This document shows, piece by piece, positions 31,911-41,177 of a stretch of DNA of 64,000 nt. The notes under the pieces are model-generated. The model was not told where the DNA came from and made no database searches. It saw only the letters and a list, made by a program, of their open reading frames with translations. The stretch comes from Marinobacter changyiensis (GTDB lineage: Bacteria; Pseudomonadota; Gammaproteobacteria; Pseudomonadales; Oleiphilaceae), in contig NZ_VZZZ01000002.1 of assembly GCF_009193265.1 (NCBI RefSeq), positions 1 to 64,000 of the forward strand. Reading direction: 5' to 3'. The position numbers and the translations under genes are program-made. The number at the start of each line of letters is the position of its first letter. Within the stretch, counting starts at the first letter, position 1.

Positions 31911-32357
31911 TTATTCCTGAACGTGTCTTGCGAGTTTTTCGAGAACCTCGCGTAAGTCTTTATCCTTCGTGTGCCCGGCTTCCTCTTTGAGGAGTCGGGC
32001 ATTTTCGTTACTGAGGGGCGCTCTTGCAGTTGATGGCCGGTCGTTGTATCGAGCGGGGATAACCTTGACCTGAAACCGCCAGACATAACGGAACAGTTCG
32101 TTTTCGCGAAGCTTCCCCATAATTTCGTGTTGCCGAAGTCTCAGCTGGCTCGCTATAGACGACGACTCAGCGCTTATGGTCAGATCGCCGTCATGGCTGC
32201 TGATAAATCTGACCCCTGACCTGATCGCTGCCGGGATCGCTTCCATGACTTGCTGTTCAGCACCCTGGTGAAGCTCCGCCTTGGCCAGCAGTTTTCGAAG
32301 GGCTGGAGCGTGACAGGTGTTGCCGGAATCGAGTTCCAGAATCGGCTTTTTTTTCAT
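31911..32357 (-). CDS. dciA: DciA-family replicative helicase loader (DUF721)
   Basis: DciA loads the DnaB helicase in the many bacteria that lack DnaC. The N-terminal DUF721 core (LRKLLAKAELHQ.. to ..LRLRQHEIMGKLR with the WRFQVKVIPAR strand) is followed by a charged C-terminal tail. The ATG at 32357 gives 148 residues; a GTG five codons upstream is possible. It faces lpxC tail to tail across only 10 bases, and lies just upstream of the peptidase-secA pair, an arrangement also seen in Pseudomonas. Confidence 0.85.
   Translation of the reverse strand: MKKKPILELDSGNTCHAPALRKLLAKAELHQGAEQQVMEAIPAAIRSGVRFISSHDGDLTISAESSSIASQLRLRQHEIMGKLRENELFRYVWRFQVKVIPARYNDRPSTARAPLSNENARLLKEEAGHTKDKDLREVLEKLARHVQE
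31972..32005 (+). terminator. Possible lpxC terminator inside the dciA coding region
   Basis: TGCCCG (31972-31977) pairs with CGGGCA (31996-32001); with two G-T pairs the stem extends to about 11 bp. Four T follow. Because it lies within dciA read from the other strand, lpxC transcripts would run antisense to the 3' end of dciA. Confidence 0.4.
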
Positions 32358-32649
32358 GTTTGGGCTAACCACTCGACGAGTCAGGTTACTATTGGTTACA
32401 CTTCGGAACGGTTTAACCGCGATGCCTGTATTACACTCCGGTAATCCGCTCAGGAGCCTCTGATCACCGTTAATGGCTTGATGTCGTTACCACTTTCAGA
32501 TCGGAGCTCCATTTATTCTGCCTATGATTGCGTTGTCGGGAGCTTTCTTCCGCAATCAGGCGAAGGAAGCCCCGGCAGGCCAGTAAGTTTACAGCAAGCG
32601 CTCGGCGACAGGACGACGGTGCGACTGCTGTACGATCATAGATGAAGCT

Positions 32650-33588
32650 ATGAATATCATCCTTGTTAGTAAGGGGTACGGCAAGTCCCGTATGCTTTCA
32701 ATCAATGTGCCGATCGCACTTGGTTTATCGCTACTGTTAGCGACGTTCATTCTGGGGTCCGCATGGTTGGGCTACTCTTTTGCAGGCCAGCAACGCTTGT
32801 CTGAACATGAAGGACTTTCCTCTCCGGTAGTGGGGCAGTGGCAGTTACGACTGCAAACCCAAAGGGATGATCTGGAAAGCGTCCGGCAGCGCACGCTCCA
32901 GCAAGTTGACGCGCTCACTCTTCGCCTGGGTGAAATGCAGGGCCGTCTTTTGCGATTGGACGCGCTGGGTCAGCGATTTGTTGAATCGGGCCTGGTGGGC
33001 AGCGAAGAATTCAACTTTGACCAGCCTGCAGCGGTGGGTGGCCCGGAAGACTCACTGGACGGCGAATCGTTTTCTGCGCCAGAGCTCAGTATGATGATTG
33101 GGCGACTGGATGCCCGGATCGCGGACCGTGAGCAGCAGTTGCGGTTACTCGACAGCCTCATGTCCAGGAAGAGAATTGAAGATGAGCGGTTTGTGGCGGG
33201 GCGCCCCATAACCTGGGGCTGGCTGTCCTCTCGTTACGGTTATCGGTCCGATCCATTTACCGGCCGCCGCACCTGGCATGACGGTGTGGATTTGGCAGGT
33301 AAGGATGGTAGTGACATTATTGCGGTAGCTGCCGGTGTCGTTACATACTCCGATGACCGACATGGCTACGGGAATCTGGTCGAGATTGACCATGGTGACG
33401 GGCTGGTCACTCGCTACGCTCACGCCAAAGAGTTGAAAGTGGACGTTGGCGATGTGGTTCAGAAGGGTCAGGTCGTTGCATTAATGGGTAGCACGGGCCG
33501 GTCTACCGGACCGCACGTTCATTTTGAAGTCCTGCGAAATGGCAAGAGTCAGAACCCCGAAGACTATATTCAGCGCGCCAGCCGATAG
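32650..33588 (+). CDS. M23-family (LytM) metallopeptidase, membrane-anchored
   Basis: A likely peptidoglycan endopeptidase acting in the periplasm. After a short cytoplasmic tail comes a transmembrane helix (about residues 20-42), a coiled-coil stretch (LRLQTQRDDLESVRQRTLQQ region, about 70-110 and again 155-185), and a C-terminal LytM domain with its zinc ligands intact: H210 and D214 (WHDGVDLAG) and H291 (HVHFE, with catalytic H289). It therefore looks like an active enzyme, unlike the degenerate LytM regulators EnvC and NlpD. It is 312 residues long and sits between dciA and secA, a position shared with pseudomonads. Confidence 0.88.
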   Translation: MNIILVSKGYGKSRMLSINVPIALGLSLLLATFILGSAWLGYSFAGQQRLSEHEGLSSPVVGQWQLRLQTQRDDLESVRQRTLQQVDALTLRLGEMQGRLLRLDALGQRFVESGLVGSEEFNFDQPAAVGGPEDSLDGESFSAPELSMMIGRLDARIADREQQLRLLDSLMSRKRIEDERFVAGRPITWGWLSSRYGYRSDPFTGRRTWHDGVDLAGKDGSDIIAVAAGVVTYSDDRHGYGNLVEIDHGDGLVTRYAHAKELKVDVGDVVQKGQVVALMGSTGRSTGPHVHFEVLRNGKSQNPEDYIQRASR

Positions 33589-33640
33589 CCCGGTCAGGCC
33601 GTCGCACACGCCTCGGTATCGACACTGAGGGCCTCTGCCT

Positions 33641-33669
33641 TTCGCCCTTTGATTAAATAAGGTTAGAAT
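33641..33669 (+). promoter_or_regulatory. Possible secA promoter
   Basis: TTCGCC (33641-33646) and TAGAAT (33664-33669) are 17 bp apart. The -10 is fair and the -35 weak. Confidence 0.4.
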
Positions 33670-33694
33670 GCCGTCTTCACCGGCGCGGGTGATT

Positions 33695-33722
33695 GGCGGA
33701 CCCAGCCAACTACCGGTCCGCC
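33695..33722 (+). promoter_or_regulatory. Hairpin in the secA leader
   Basis: GGCGGACC (33695-33702) and GGTCCGCC (33715-33722) form a perfect 8-bp GC-rich stem with a 12-base loop. There is no T-run. It lies 68 bases before secA, whose translation is feedback-regulated in E. coli through a leader (secM); no secM-like ORF is visible here. Confidence 0.45.
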
Positions 33723-33790
33723 CCCCGACCGAGACGTGCGCTCGTCGCCATTGACGATGTGACTATCGATAACCAAAGAAGCAGTGGTCT

Positions 33791-36532
33791 ATGTTCACGA
33801 AGCTTGTAACGAAGATGTTCGGCAGTAAAAACGCGCGCGAAATTAAACGGATGCGGAAAGTTGTAGCGCGAATCAATGAGCTTGAGGAAACTTTTAGCGG
33901 ATTGTCGGACTCCGAGCTGCAAGGCAAGACTGCTGAATTCCGCCGCCGTCTGGACGAAGGGGAAACGCTGGATCAGCTGTTGCCCGAGGTTTTCGCGACC
34001 GTTCGTGAAGCCAGTCGCCGCACCTTGGGGATGCGGCACTTTGATGTCCAGTTGATTGGCGGCATTACGCTACACGAAGGCCACATCGCCGAAATGAAAA
34101 CCGGTGAGGGTAAAACCCTGGTGGCGACTGCGTCGGTTTATCTGAACGCGTTGTCGGGTAAGGGCGTTCATGTGGTAACGGTGAACGATTATCTGGCCCG
34201 CCGGGACTCCGAATGGATGGGTAAGCTTTATCGGTTCCTGGGGATGCAGGTTGGTGTCGTTGTGGCTGGCCAGTCTACTCAGGAAAAACGCGATGCTTAT
34301 AGCGCTGACATCACCTATGGTACCAACAACGAATTCGGTTTTGATTACCTTCGCGACAACATGGCCTTCAGCACAGCAGAGAAAGTCCAGCGCGGCCTGA
34401 ACTACGCCATAGTCGATGAGGTGGACTCTATTCTGATTGACGAAGCCCGAACGCCGTTGATTATCTCCGGCGCCGCTGAAGACAGCTCAAAGCTTTATCG
34501 TGAAATCAATGCGCTGGTGCCAAGCCTGGAGAAAGGTGAAGTGCCGGAAGAGGGGGACCCAACAGGCGACTTCTCTGTTGATGAGAAAACACGGCAGGTG
34601 GACCTTACCGAATCCGGCCATGAAAAAGTGGAGGAACTGTTGTCGCAGCGTGGTTTGCTGAAGGAAGGCGAGAATCTGTATTCCGCTACCAACCTCAGCC
34701 TGCTGCACCATGTCCATTCGGCGCTGCGAGCACATCACTTGTTCCAGAAAGACGTGGACTACATTGTTCAGGGCGACCAGGTCGTTATTGTTGATGAGCA
34801 TACCGGGCGTTCAATGCCCGGCCGGCGCTGGAGCGAGGGCCTGCATCAGGCGATCGAAGCGAAGGAGGGGGTCAATATTCAGGCCGAAAGCCAGACGTTG
34901 GCATCGACCACATTCCAGAACTACTTCCGTCTGTACAACAAGCTCGCCGGCATGACCGGAACAGCGGATACGGAAGCGTTCGAATTCCGCCAGATTTATG
35001 GGCTGGACGTCGTGGTCATCCCCCCGAACAAGACCATCCAGCGCATCGATTATAACGACCTGATCTATCTCACCCAGGAAGAAAAATTCCACGCCATCAT
35101 TGACGAAGTCAAGGATGCGACCGCCGAAGGTCGACCGATCCTGGTGGGCACCGCGTCGATTGAGGCGTCGGAATTGTTGTCGATGCTGTTAAAGAAAGCC
35201 AAGATCGATCACAAGATTCTCAACGCAAAGCAGCATGAGAGTGAAGCTCAGATCATTGCGCAGGCGGGCCGTCCCGGTGCCGTGACAATCGCCACCAATA
35301 TGGCGGGTCGCGGTACGGACATTGTGCTTGGCGGTAACTGGGAATTCGAGGTCGCCGGACTGGAAAATCCCACCGAAGAAGACGTCGCCAAGATCAAGGC
35401 AGCCTGGACCGAGCGGCACACTCAGGTACTGGATGCCGGTGGCCTTCATATAATCGGTACCGAACGGCACGAATCCCGCCGGATTGACAACCAGCTTCGT
35501 GGCCGCGCTGGCCGTCAGGGTGACCCGGGTTCTTCCCGTTTCTTCCTCTCTCTTGAAGACAATCTGATGCGGATCTTTGCCCCTGACAGGGTCAAGAACA
35601 TCATGCAGGCGATGGGGATGAAAAAGGGCGAGGCCATCGAACATCGCATGGTCACCAACGCCATTGAAAAATCTCAGCGCAAGGTCGAAGGCCGCAACTT
35701 CGACATGCGTAAAACACTGTTGGAATACGATGACGTTGCGAACGATCAGCGTACCGTCATTTATGAGCAGCGAAATGAAGTGATGTCGTCGGAAGATATT
35801 TCCGAGATAGTTCAGTCGATCCGCGAAGATGTGGTGGATGCGCTGATCACCGAGTTCATTCCGCCTCAGAGTATTGCCGAACAGTGGGATGTCGCTGGCC
35901 TGGAAGCGCAGCTGCAATCCGAGATGGCCATCACGCTGCCCATTCAGCAATGGCTGGATGAAGACTCCAAGTTGTTCGAAGAAAACCTCAGGCAGCGCAT
36001 TCTTGATGAGATTGTGACGGATTATAAGACCAAAGAAGAGGTTGTCGGGGCAGAGCCCATGCGCAACTTCGAAAAGCAGGTATTCCTGCAGGTCATGGAT
36101 ACTTTATGGAAAGAGCATCTGTCCAACATGGACCATCTGCGACGCGGCATTCACCTGCGTGGCTACGCTCAGAAGAACCCGAAACAGGAATACAAGCGCG
36201 AGGCATTCAACCTCTTTGAGTCCATGCTGGACACCATGAAACGGGATGTCATCCGGGTACTTTGCCATGTCAAAGTTCAGACCCGGGAAGAAATGGCAGA
36301 GGTTGAACAGCGCCGTAAAGAAGAGCTGGATCGGCAGCTGGCGGCGGCCCGCATGCGTCACGACGAGACCAATGCTACCTCGCAGCAAGAAGGCGAGGGC
36401 GAAAATGGCGCGGGCGCCCAAAGCAATGTGGCAGACACCTTTGTCCGGCAGGAGCGTAAGGTGGGGCGGAACGAACCATGTCCCTGTGGCTCCGGGAAAA
36501 AGTACAAACAGTGTTGCGGTAAGATCAGCTAA
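33791..36532 (+). CDS. secA: Preprotein translocase ATPase SecA
   Basis: SecA drives secretory proteins through SecYEG. Landmarks in order: Walker A GEGKT at residues 105-109, the [15 protein letters not shown] segment, the [15 protein letters not shown]alker B region, [20 protein letters not shown], and [23 protein letters not shown]. The C-terminus ends in the zinc site [13 protein letters not shown] that binds SecB. 913 residues, near the E. coli 901. Followed by its own terminator. Confidence 0.98.
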   Translation: MFTKLVTKMFGSKNAREIKRMRKVVARINELEETFSGLSDSELQGKTAEFRRRLDEGETLDQLLPEVFATVREASRRTLGMRHFDVQLIGGITLHEGHIAEMKTGEGKTLVATASVYLNALSGKGVHVVTVNDYLARRDSEWMGKLYRFLGMQVGVVVAGQSTQEKRDAYSADITYGTNNEFGFDYLRDNMAFSTAEKVQRGLNYAIVDEVDSILIDEARTPLIISGAAEDSSKLYREINALVPSLEKGEVPEEGDPTGDFSVDEKTRQVDLTESGHEKVEELLSQRGLLKEGENLYSATNLSLLHHVHSALRAHHLFQKDVDYIVQGDQVVIVDEHTGRSMPGRRWSEGLHQAIEAKEGVNIQAESQTLASTTFQNYFRLYNKLAGMTGTADTEAFEFRQIYGLDVVVIPPNKTIQRIDYNDLIYLTQEEKFHAIIDEVKDATAEGRPILVGTASIEASELLSMLLKKAKIDHKILNAKQHESEAQIIAQAGRPGAVTIATNMAGRGTDIVLGGNWEFEVAGLENPTEEDVAKIKAAWTERHTQVLDAGGLHIIGTERHESRRIDNQLRGRAGRQGDPGSSRFFLSLEDNLMRIFAPDRVKNIMQAMGMKKGEAIEHRMVTNAIEKSQRKVEGRNFDMRKTLLEYDDVANDQRTVIYEQRNEVMSSEDISEIVQSIREDVVDALITEFIPPQSIAEQWDVAGLEAQLQSEMAITLPIQQWLDEDSKLFEENLRQRILDEIVTDYKTKEEVVGAEPMRNFEKQVFLQVMDTLWKEHLSNMDHLRRGIHLRGYAQKNPKQEYKREAFNLFESMLDTMKRDVIRVLCHVKVQTREEMAEVEQRRKEELDRQLAAARMRHDETNATSQQEGEGENGAGAQSNVADTFVRQERKVGRNEPCPCGSGKKYKQCCGKIS

Positions 36533-36559
36533 TCGGAGCTGACTGCGCGATAATCTCAC

Positions 36560-36593
36560 AGCCCGCACCCTGACGCTCAGGCTGCGGGCTTTT
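36560..36593 (+). terminator. Terminator after secA
   Basis: AGCCCGCA pairs with TGCGGGCT and an inner CCTGA pairs with TCAGG, giving a long stem; only four T follow. Confidence 0.75.
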
Positions 36594-36639
36594 GCGTCCG
36601 GCTGGGTCGGCAATGTGCGAATACGGAAGGAGTTAAACC

Positions 36640-37857
36640 ATGGCGGTAGGATTGGGTCCATTACCTGACTTTTTTTCTGTGCGGGGCGTCAGGCTGGGGA
36701 TAGCCAGTGCGGGGATCAAAAAGCCGGGCCGCAAGGATATTGTGGTTTTTGAGCTGGCTGAAGGTAGCCGGGTCGCGGGTATATTCACGCGCAACCAGTT
36801 TTGTGCGGCGCCGGTTACGGTTACGCGGCAGCACCTTTCGCAGGCCGCTCCTCGCTATCTGCTGATTAATACCGGCAACGCAAACGCGGGCACCGGCCGC
36901 CAGGGCCTGACGGATGCAGAAACGTGTTGCCAGGCTCTTGCGACGGCAGCGGGTGTTGCTGACGCTGCGGTGTTGCCGTTCTCCACCGGTGTAATCGGCG
37001 AGCCACTGCCAGTGGCCAAGATCACCGGGGCTTTGCCCGCAGCTCTTGAAGGGCTTGCCGGGCAGCGCTGGGCAGAGGCTGCAGAAGGGATCATGACCAC
37101 CGATACCCTGCCCAAGGGCGCCTCCCGCCAGTTAATGCTGGGCGATGAGACGGTAACGATTTCCGGCATTAGCAAGGGCGCCGGAATGATTCGTCCGAAC
37201 ATGGCTACCATGCTGGGTTTCATTGCGACCGATGCGAAGGTTGAGCCGGCGTTGCTCCAGGCGCTGGTGTCGGAATTGGGGGAAGCATCGTTCAACCGTA
37301 TTACCATTGACGGCGATACCTCCACCAACGACGCCTGTATCCTGATCGCAACCGGCCAGTCGGATGCCCCGGAGATAGATTCTGAAAGCCCATATCTGGC
37401 TGACTTCCGGGCTGCCCTGAACGACGTATTCATGACCCTCGCCCATGCCATCGTGCGGGATGGAGAGGGCGCCACCAAGTTCGTAACCATTGAGGTCAGC
37501 GGTGCCGGCACGCAACAGGAAGCACTTGATGTAGCCTATACCGTCGCCCACTCACCACTGGTGAAGACGGCTCTGTTCGCCTCTGATCCCAACTGGGGGC
37601 GGATTCTGGCGGCTGTCGGCCGTGCCGGGGTGCCGGATCTGGATCTCGATACGATTGAAATTCACCTGGATGACGTTTGTCTGGTCCGCCAGGGCGGCCG
37701 GGCAGAGGATTACAGTGAGGCCCGCGGCAAGGCAGTGATGAGCCAGCAGGAGATTACCATTCGCATTGACCTCAAGCGGGGCGATGTTCATGAACGGGTG
37801 TGGACCTGTGATTTCTCCCACGATTACGTGACGATTAATGCCGAATACCGGACCTGA
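36640..37857 (+). CDS. argJ: Bifunctional ornithine acetyltransferase / N-acetylglutamate synthase
   Basis: ArgJ recycles the acetyl group in arginine synthesis by moving it from acetylornithine to glutamate. It is made as a precursor that cleaves itself just before the nucleophilic threonine in the KGAGMIRPNMATML motif, visible here in the middle of the protein. Other landmarks are NTGNANAGTGRQG, IMTTDTLPKGASR and DPNWGRILAAVGRAG. 405 residues; normal. A new start of transcription after the secA terminator is likely, though no clear promoter is seen. The end overlaps the next gene by 20 bases. Confidence 0.96.
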   Translation: MAVGLGPLPDFFSVRGVRLGIASAGIKKPGRKDIVVFELAEGSRVAGIFTRNQFCAAPVTVTRQHLSQAAPRYLLINTGNANAGTGRQGLTDAETCCQALATAAGVADAAVLPFSTGVIGEPLPVAKITGALPAALEGLAGQRWAEAAEGIMTTDTLPKGASRQLMLGDETVTISGISKGAGMIRPNMATMLGFIATDAKVEPALLQALVSELGEASFNRITIDGDTSTNDACILIATGQSDAPEIDSESPYLADFRAALNDVFMTLAHAIVRDGEGATKFVTIEVSGAGTQQEALDVAYTVAHSPLVKTALFASDPNWGRILAAVGRAGVPDLDLDTIEIHLDDVCLVRQGGRAEDYSEARGKAVMSQQEITIRIDLKRGDVHERVWTCDFSHDYVTINAEYRT

Positions 37858-38803
37858 TTCCTGTCGAGAGGTGCACGTGGCGGTCGCCGTAATCCGGCGG
37901 CAAGACCGGGTACTGATTGCCCGCAGGCCTGATCATGTTCATCAGGGCGGATTGCTGGAGTTTCCCGGCGGCAAGGTAGAGCCTGGTGAATCCGTCCAGC
38001 ATGCGTTGATCCGGGAAATCGCTGAAGAAACCGGGCTTGACGTGCCGGCGCAGTCTTTAAGACCACTGATCGGGATTCGGCACGATTACGGTGACAAACG
38101 CGTTTTCCTGGATGTCTGGGGGACGACTGATGGCGTGCTGGGTGAGCCCGAGGGCCGGGAAGGTCAAATGGTGAGCTGGCGTACCGTCGAAGAGTTGCGC
38201 GATGAGGATTTCCCGGCCGCCAATCGGCCGATTATCCGGGCATTGAGATTGCCTGAACAGTACAGCATCACCGGAGCTTTCAGGAGCGTCAGTTCAGGTC
38301 TGGAACGCCTTGAGTGTCAGCTGTGCGCGCATCGCCCGGCGATGATATTGTTGCGAGCACCCTGGCTGGATGCGATCGCCTATGCAGATTTTGCACGACG
38401 GGCATCACAACTGTGCCAGCACTTTGGTACGTCGTTGATGCTGCACGGTCGAGCTGATTTACCGGATGGTGTGTCGGCGGCGGGCATTCACCTGAGCTGG
38501 GAGCAAGCCCGGCACCTTTCCGAGCGACCCGTGCCAGCACATCAGTGGTTTGCAGTATCGTGTCACAATGAAACAGAGATCGCCAAGGCGACCCAACTGG
38601 ATGCGGACTTTGTTACGCTTGGCCCGGTGGCGCCTACCCTGTCCCACCCCGGGGCTTCCACGCTGGGATGGCGCCGTTTCCAGGAGCTTGTGATGGCTGC
38701 CAAGGTGCCGGTTTTTGCCTTGGGCGGGATGGCCAATGGCCATCTTGAGCAAGCAAGGGTCAGGGGTGCGCAGGGTATCGCAGGCATCGGGAACTGGTGG
38801 TGA
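37838..38803 (+). CDS. Nudix hydrolase fused to a ThiE/TenI-like domain
   Basis: The N-terminal half is a MutT-type Nudix hydrolase, probably cleaving oxidised nucleotides such as 8-oxo-dGTP: the full Nudix box G-x5-E-x7-RE-x2-EE-x-G runs from G45 to L67. The C-terminal half (about 150-321) is a TIM barrel of the thiamine phosphate synthase/TenI type (GIHLSWEQAR, VSCHNETEIAKA, DADFVTLGPVAPTLSHPG, VFALGGM). The phosphate-site end GIAGIGNWW is shortened, so synthase activity is doubtful. Such fusions are known beside argJ in Pseudomonas. The ATG at 37838 overlaps argJ; GTG codons at 37871 and 37877 would also give a good Nudix start. Confidence 0.88.
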   Translation: MPNTGPDSCREVHVAVAVIRRQDRVLIARRPDHVHQGGLLEFPGGKVEPGESVQHALIREIAEETGLDVPAQSLRPLIGIRHDYGDKRVFLDVWGTTDGVLGEPEGREGQMVSWRTVEELRDEDFPAANRPIIRALRLPEQYSITGAFRSVSSGLERLECQLCAHRPAMILLRAPWLDAIAYADFARRASQLCQHFGTSLMLHGRADLPDGVSAAGIHLSWEQARHLSERPVPAHQWFAVSCHNETEIAKATQLDADFVTLGPVAPTLSHPGASTLGWRRFQELVMAAKVPVFALGGMANGHLEQARVRGAQGIAGIGNWW

Positions 38804-38850
38804 CACCGGTTTCTGCTATGCTGGCTTATAGACCTTAATCTGGAGATTCC

Positions 38851-39327
38851 GTGAGCAAATTGACGCACTTGGATGACAAAGGCGCAGCCCGAATGGTGGA
38901 TGTCACCAGCAAGGCGGAAACCGAGCGAGAAGCAAGAGCTGAAGCCAGGATTATCATGGCGCCGGCAACCCTGGCCATGATTGTAGACGGTCAGCACCCC
39001 AAGGGCGATGTGCTTGCCGTGGCCCGGATTGCCGGGATTATGGCGGCCAAGAAAACCCATGATCTGATTCCGCTTTGTCACGCACTGAATCTCACATCGG
39101 TCAGGGTCGAGCTCAGCCCGGAGTTGGAACCAGCGGCCGTTCGAATTGAAGCCCGCTGCAAACTGTCGGGTCAGACCGGTGTTGAAATGGAAGCCTTGAC
39201 AGCAGCAAGTATTGCGGCGCTGACGCTTTATGACATGTGCAAGGCGGTCGACCGGGGAATGGTTATCGAGTCGGTCCGGTTGCTGGAAAAAACAGGTGGC
39301 CGCAGCGGTCATTGGCAGGCGGTGTGA
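38851..39327 (+). CDS. moaC: Cyclic pyranopterin monophosphate synthase MoaC
   Basis: With MoaA, MoaC converts GTP to cyclic pyranopterin monophosphate, the first step of molybdenum cofactor synthesis. Conserved parts are [36 protein letters not shown], and [23 protein letters not shown] with the lysine KAVDRGM. 158 residues. The GTG start at 38851 follows a CTGGAG Shine-Dalgarno. One base separates its stop from the moaA start. Confidence 0.97.
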   Translation: MSKLTHLDDKGAARMVDVTSKAETEREARAEARIIMAPATLAMIVDGQHPKGDVLAVARIAGIMAAKKTHDLIPLCHALNLTSVRVELSPELEPAAVRIEARCKLSGQTGVEMEALTAASIAALTLYDMCKAVDRGMVIESVRLLEKTGGRSGHWQAV

Positions 39328-39328
39328 G

Positions 39329-40339
39329 ATGACCCGCACGGCCCCGTTGATCGACAATTTCGGAAGACACGTCACTTACGTGAGAATCTCGGTGACTGAC
39401 CGTTGTGATTTCCGCTGTGTGTACTGCATGTCGGAAGACATGGTTTTCCTGCCCAAATCCCAGATTCTTTCCTTGGAAGAAATTGAAACGCTGGCCCGCA
39501 ATCTGGTGGCCTGTGGTGTCACCAAAATCCGTCTGACCGGTGGCGAACCCCTGGTGAGGCCAGGAGTTGTTGACCTGGCGAAAAAGCTCAGTGCCTTGCC
39601 CGGGCTTCGGGAGCTGTGTATGACCACCAACGGTAGCCGTTTGCAGGATTTGGCCGAGCCATTGAAAGCTGCAGGTGTGGATCGCCTCAATGTCAGCCTG
39701 GACAGCCTCGATGAGGGGCGTTTTCATGAGCTCACCCGAACTGGCCGGCTGGGTAAGGTGATGGCGGGGATTGAAGCCGCTCAGCGTGCAGGGTTCCAGC
39801 ACACCAAGCTCAATGCGGTGGTGTTGAGGGGCCGCAATGATGATGAAGTGCGGCCGCTGGTGGATTATGCTTTGGCGCAAGGGCTTGATCTGAGCTTTAT
39901 TGAGGAGATGCCCCTGGGCGTCATCACCGAGCACGATCGTGCCAGTGCCTTTTTCTCCAGTGATGACATCCGGAAAGTGATTCGCTCCCGCTACGCCCTT
40001 GAGTCAGTGGCCGATGATACCGGAGGGCCGTCACGCTATTTTCAGATCCCCGGCCATGCCAGTCGGATCGGGTTTATCTCCCCGCACAGTCACAACTTCT
40101 GCGGCGACTGCAATCGCGTACGGGTGACGACAGAAGGCCGTTTGCTGTTGTGTCTGGGCAACGAACATTCGCTGGATTTACGGACGATTCTCAGAAACGG
40201 TCCCTCCGACCAGGTTTCGGTGGACGCCAGGGTACAAACAGCCCTGCATGAGGCAATGTTAATCAAACCCGAAAAGCATCATTTTAATCTGAACGATGAA
40301 CCCCAGATACTGCGCTTCATGAGTGCCACCGGTGGCTAG
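39329..40339 (+). CDS. moaA: GTP 3',8-cyclase MoaA
   Basis: MoaA is a radical-SAM enzyme with two 4Fe-4S clusters. The SAM-cluster motif is CDFRCVYC (Cx3Cx2C); the second cluster is bound by [18 protein letters not shown] (Cx2Cx13C). The C-terminal Gly-Gly needed for activity is present (SATGG). The ATG at 39329 gives 336 residues, typical; a longer ORF extends 33 codons upstream into moaC but is not family-like. Confidence 0.97.
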   Translation: MTRTAPLIDNFGRHVTYVRISVTDRCDFRCVYCMSEDMVFLPKSQILSLEEIETLARNLVACGVTKIRLTGGEPLVRPGVVDLAKKLSALPGLRELCMTTNGSRLQDLAEPLKAAGVDRLNVSLDSLDEGRFHELTRTGRLGKVMAGIEAAQRAGFQHTKLNAVVLRGRNDDEVRPLVDYALAQGLDLSFIEEMPLGVITEHDRASAFFSSDDIRKVIRSRYALESVADDTGGPSRYFQIPGHASRIGFISPHSHNFCGDCNRVRVTTEGRLLLCLGNEHSLDLRTILRNGPSDQVSVDARVQTALHEAMLIKPEKHHFNLNDEPQILRFMSATGG

Positions 40340-40520
40340 GGCGAGAGACCTGGCGCAGGCGCCGGGCAGGTCCGGGAACTCCCGTGGAGCGGGTTTTCCC
40401 TGTAACGCTGTTGGATTTCAATGAAAAGCGAGCTGAATGCGTCTTGCCTTCGTAATTCACTCTGTAACAAAACCCGGCCAGGATGGCATGATCATCTCGC
40501 TACGCGCAGTAGCCCTGTTC

Positions 40521-40529
40521 TGCTAAAAT
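40521..40529 (+). promoter_or_regulatory. Extended -10 promoter of ribA
   Basis: TGCTAAAAT matches an extended -10 (TGN plus TAAAAT), 33 bases before the ribA start. No clear -35. The 220-base gap from moaA shows no FMN-riboswitch features. Confidence 0.5.
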
Positions 40530-40562
40530 GCGCCGCTTACAAATTTAATACGAGGTACTTCC

Positions 40563-41177
40563 GTGGTCGTTCGCTACGTCGACACTTGCCGACTACCGAC
40601 GCCGTTCGGCGTTTTTGATATGCACGGGTTTGAAGAACCCGGGACCGGTAAGGAACACATTGCCCTCACGCTCGGTGCGCTCGACAGCGAAGAGCCCATG
40701 CTCGCCCGTACCCACTCCGAGTGCCTGACAGGAGACGCTCTTTACAGCATGCGCTGTGATTGCGGGTACCAGCTGGAGGAAGCTCTACGCAGCATCGCCC
40801 GGGAAGGCCGGGGACTGCTGATGTATCTGCGCCAGGAAGGGCGGGGTATCGGCTTGTTGAACAAAATCCGGGCCTATCATTTGCAGGACCAGGGTGCCGA
40901 TACCGTTGAGGCCAATGAGCGCCTGGGTTTTGCGGCCGATCTCCGGGACTACACCATGTGTCGTGACATGCTCGAGCACCTTGGCATCAAGAGCCTGAGG
41001 CTGATGACCAATAATCCCCGTAAGGTGGATGCGTTGACAGCCTTGGGTATTGAAATTGTTGAGCGGGTGCAGTTACACGTGGGGCGTAATCCCCATAACG
41101 AACACTATCTCGATACCAAGCAAAGCAAGTTAGGTCACTGGATGGAAACCCATCAGGACGACGATATCGCAATGTGA
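40563..41177 (+). CDS. ribA: GTP cyclohydrolase II
   Basis: RibA opens GTP in the first step of riboflavin synthesis. The zinc site [15 protein letters not shown], the [16 protein letters not shown] loop, and [18 protein letters not shown] are conserved. 204 residues, single-function form without a RibB domain. A GTG start at 40563 follows GAGG. The last 25 bases overlap the 3' end of dxs on the other strand. Confidence 0.96.
   Translation: MVVRYVDTCRLPTPFGVFDMHGFEEPGTGKEHIALTLGALDSEEPMLARTHSECLTGDALYSMRCDCGYQLEEALRSIAREGRGLLMYLRQEGRGIGLLNKIRAYHLQDQGADTVEANERLGFAADLRDYTMCRDMLEHLGIKSLRLMTNNPRKVDALTALGIEIVERVQLHVGRNPHNEHYLDTKQSKLGHWMETHQDDDIAM

Noticed and set aside
40348..40397. Nested GC-rich repeats (ACCTG/CAGGT, CCCG/CGGG with a T-run) after moaA as a terminator
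   Set aside because: The stem before the T-run has only four pairs, and the stronger stem has no T-run; termination is possible but not supported.
40340..40562. FMN riboswitch before ribA
   Set aside because: The conserved RFN blocks are absent and the gap is taken up by a plain extended -10 promoter.
40421..40618. A 65-codon open frame before ribA
   Set aside because: It crosses the ribA promoter and start, has no family features and no ribosome-binding site.
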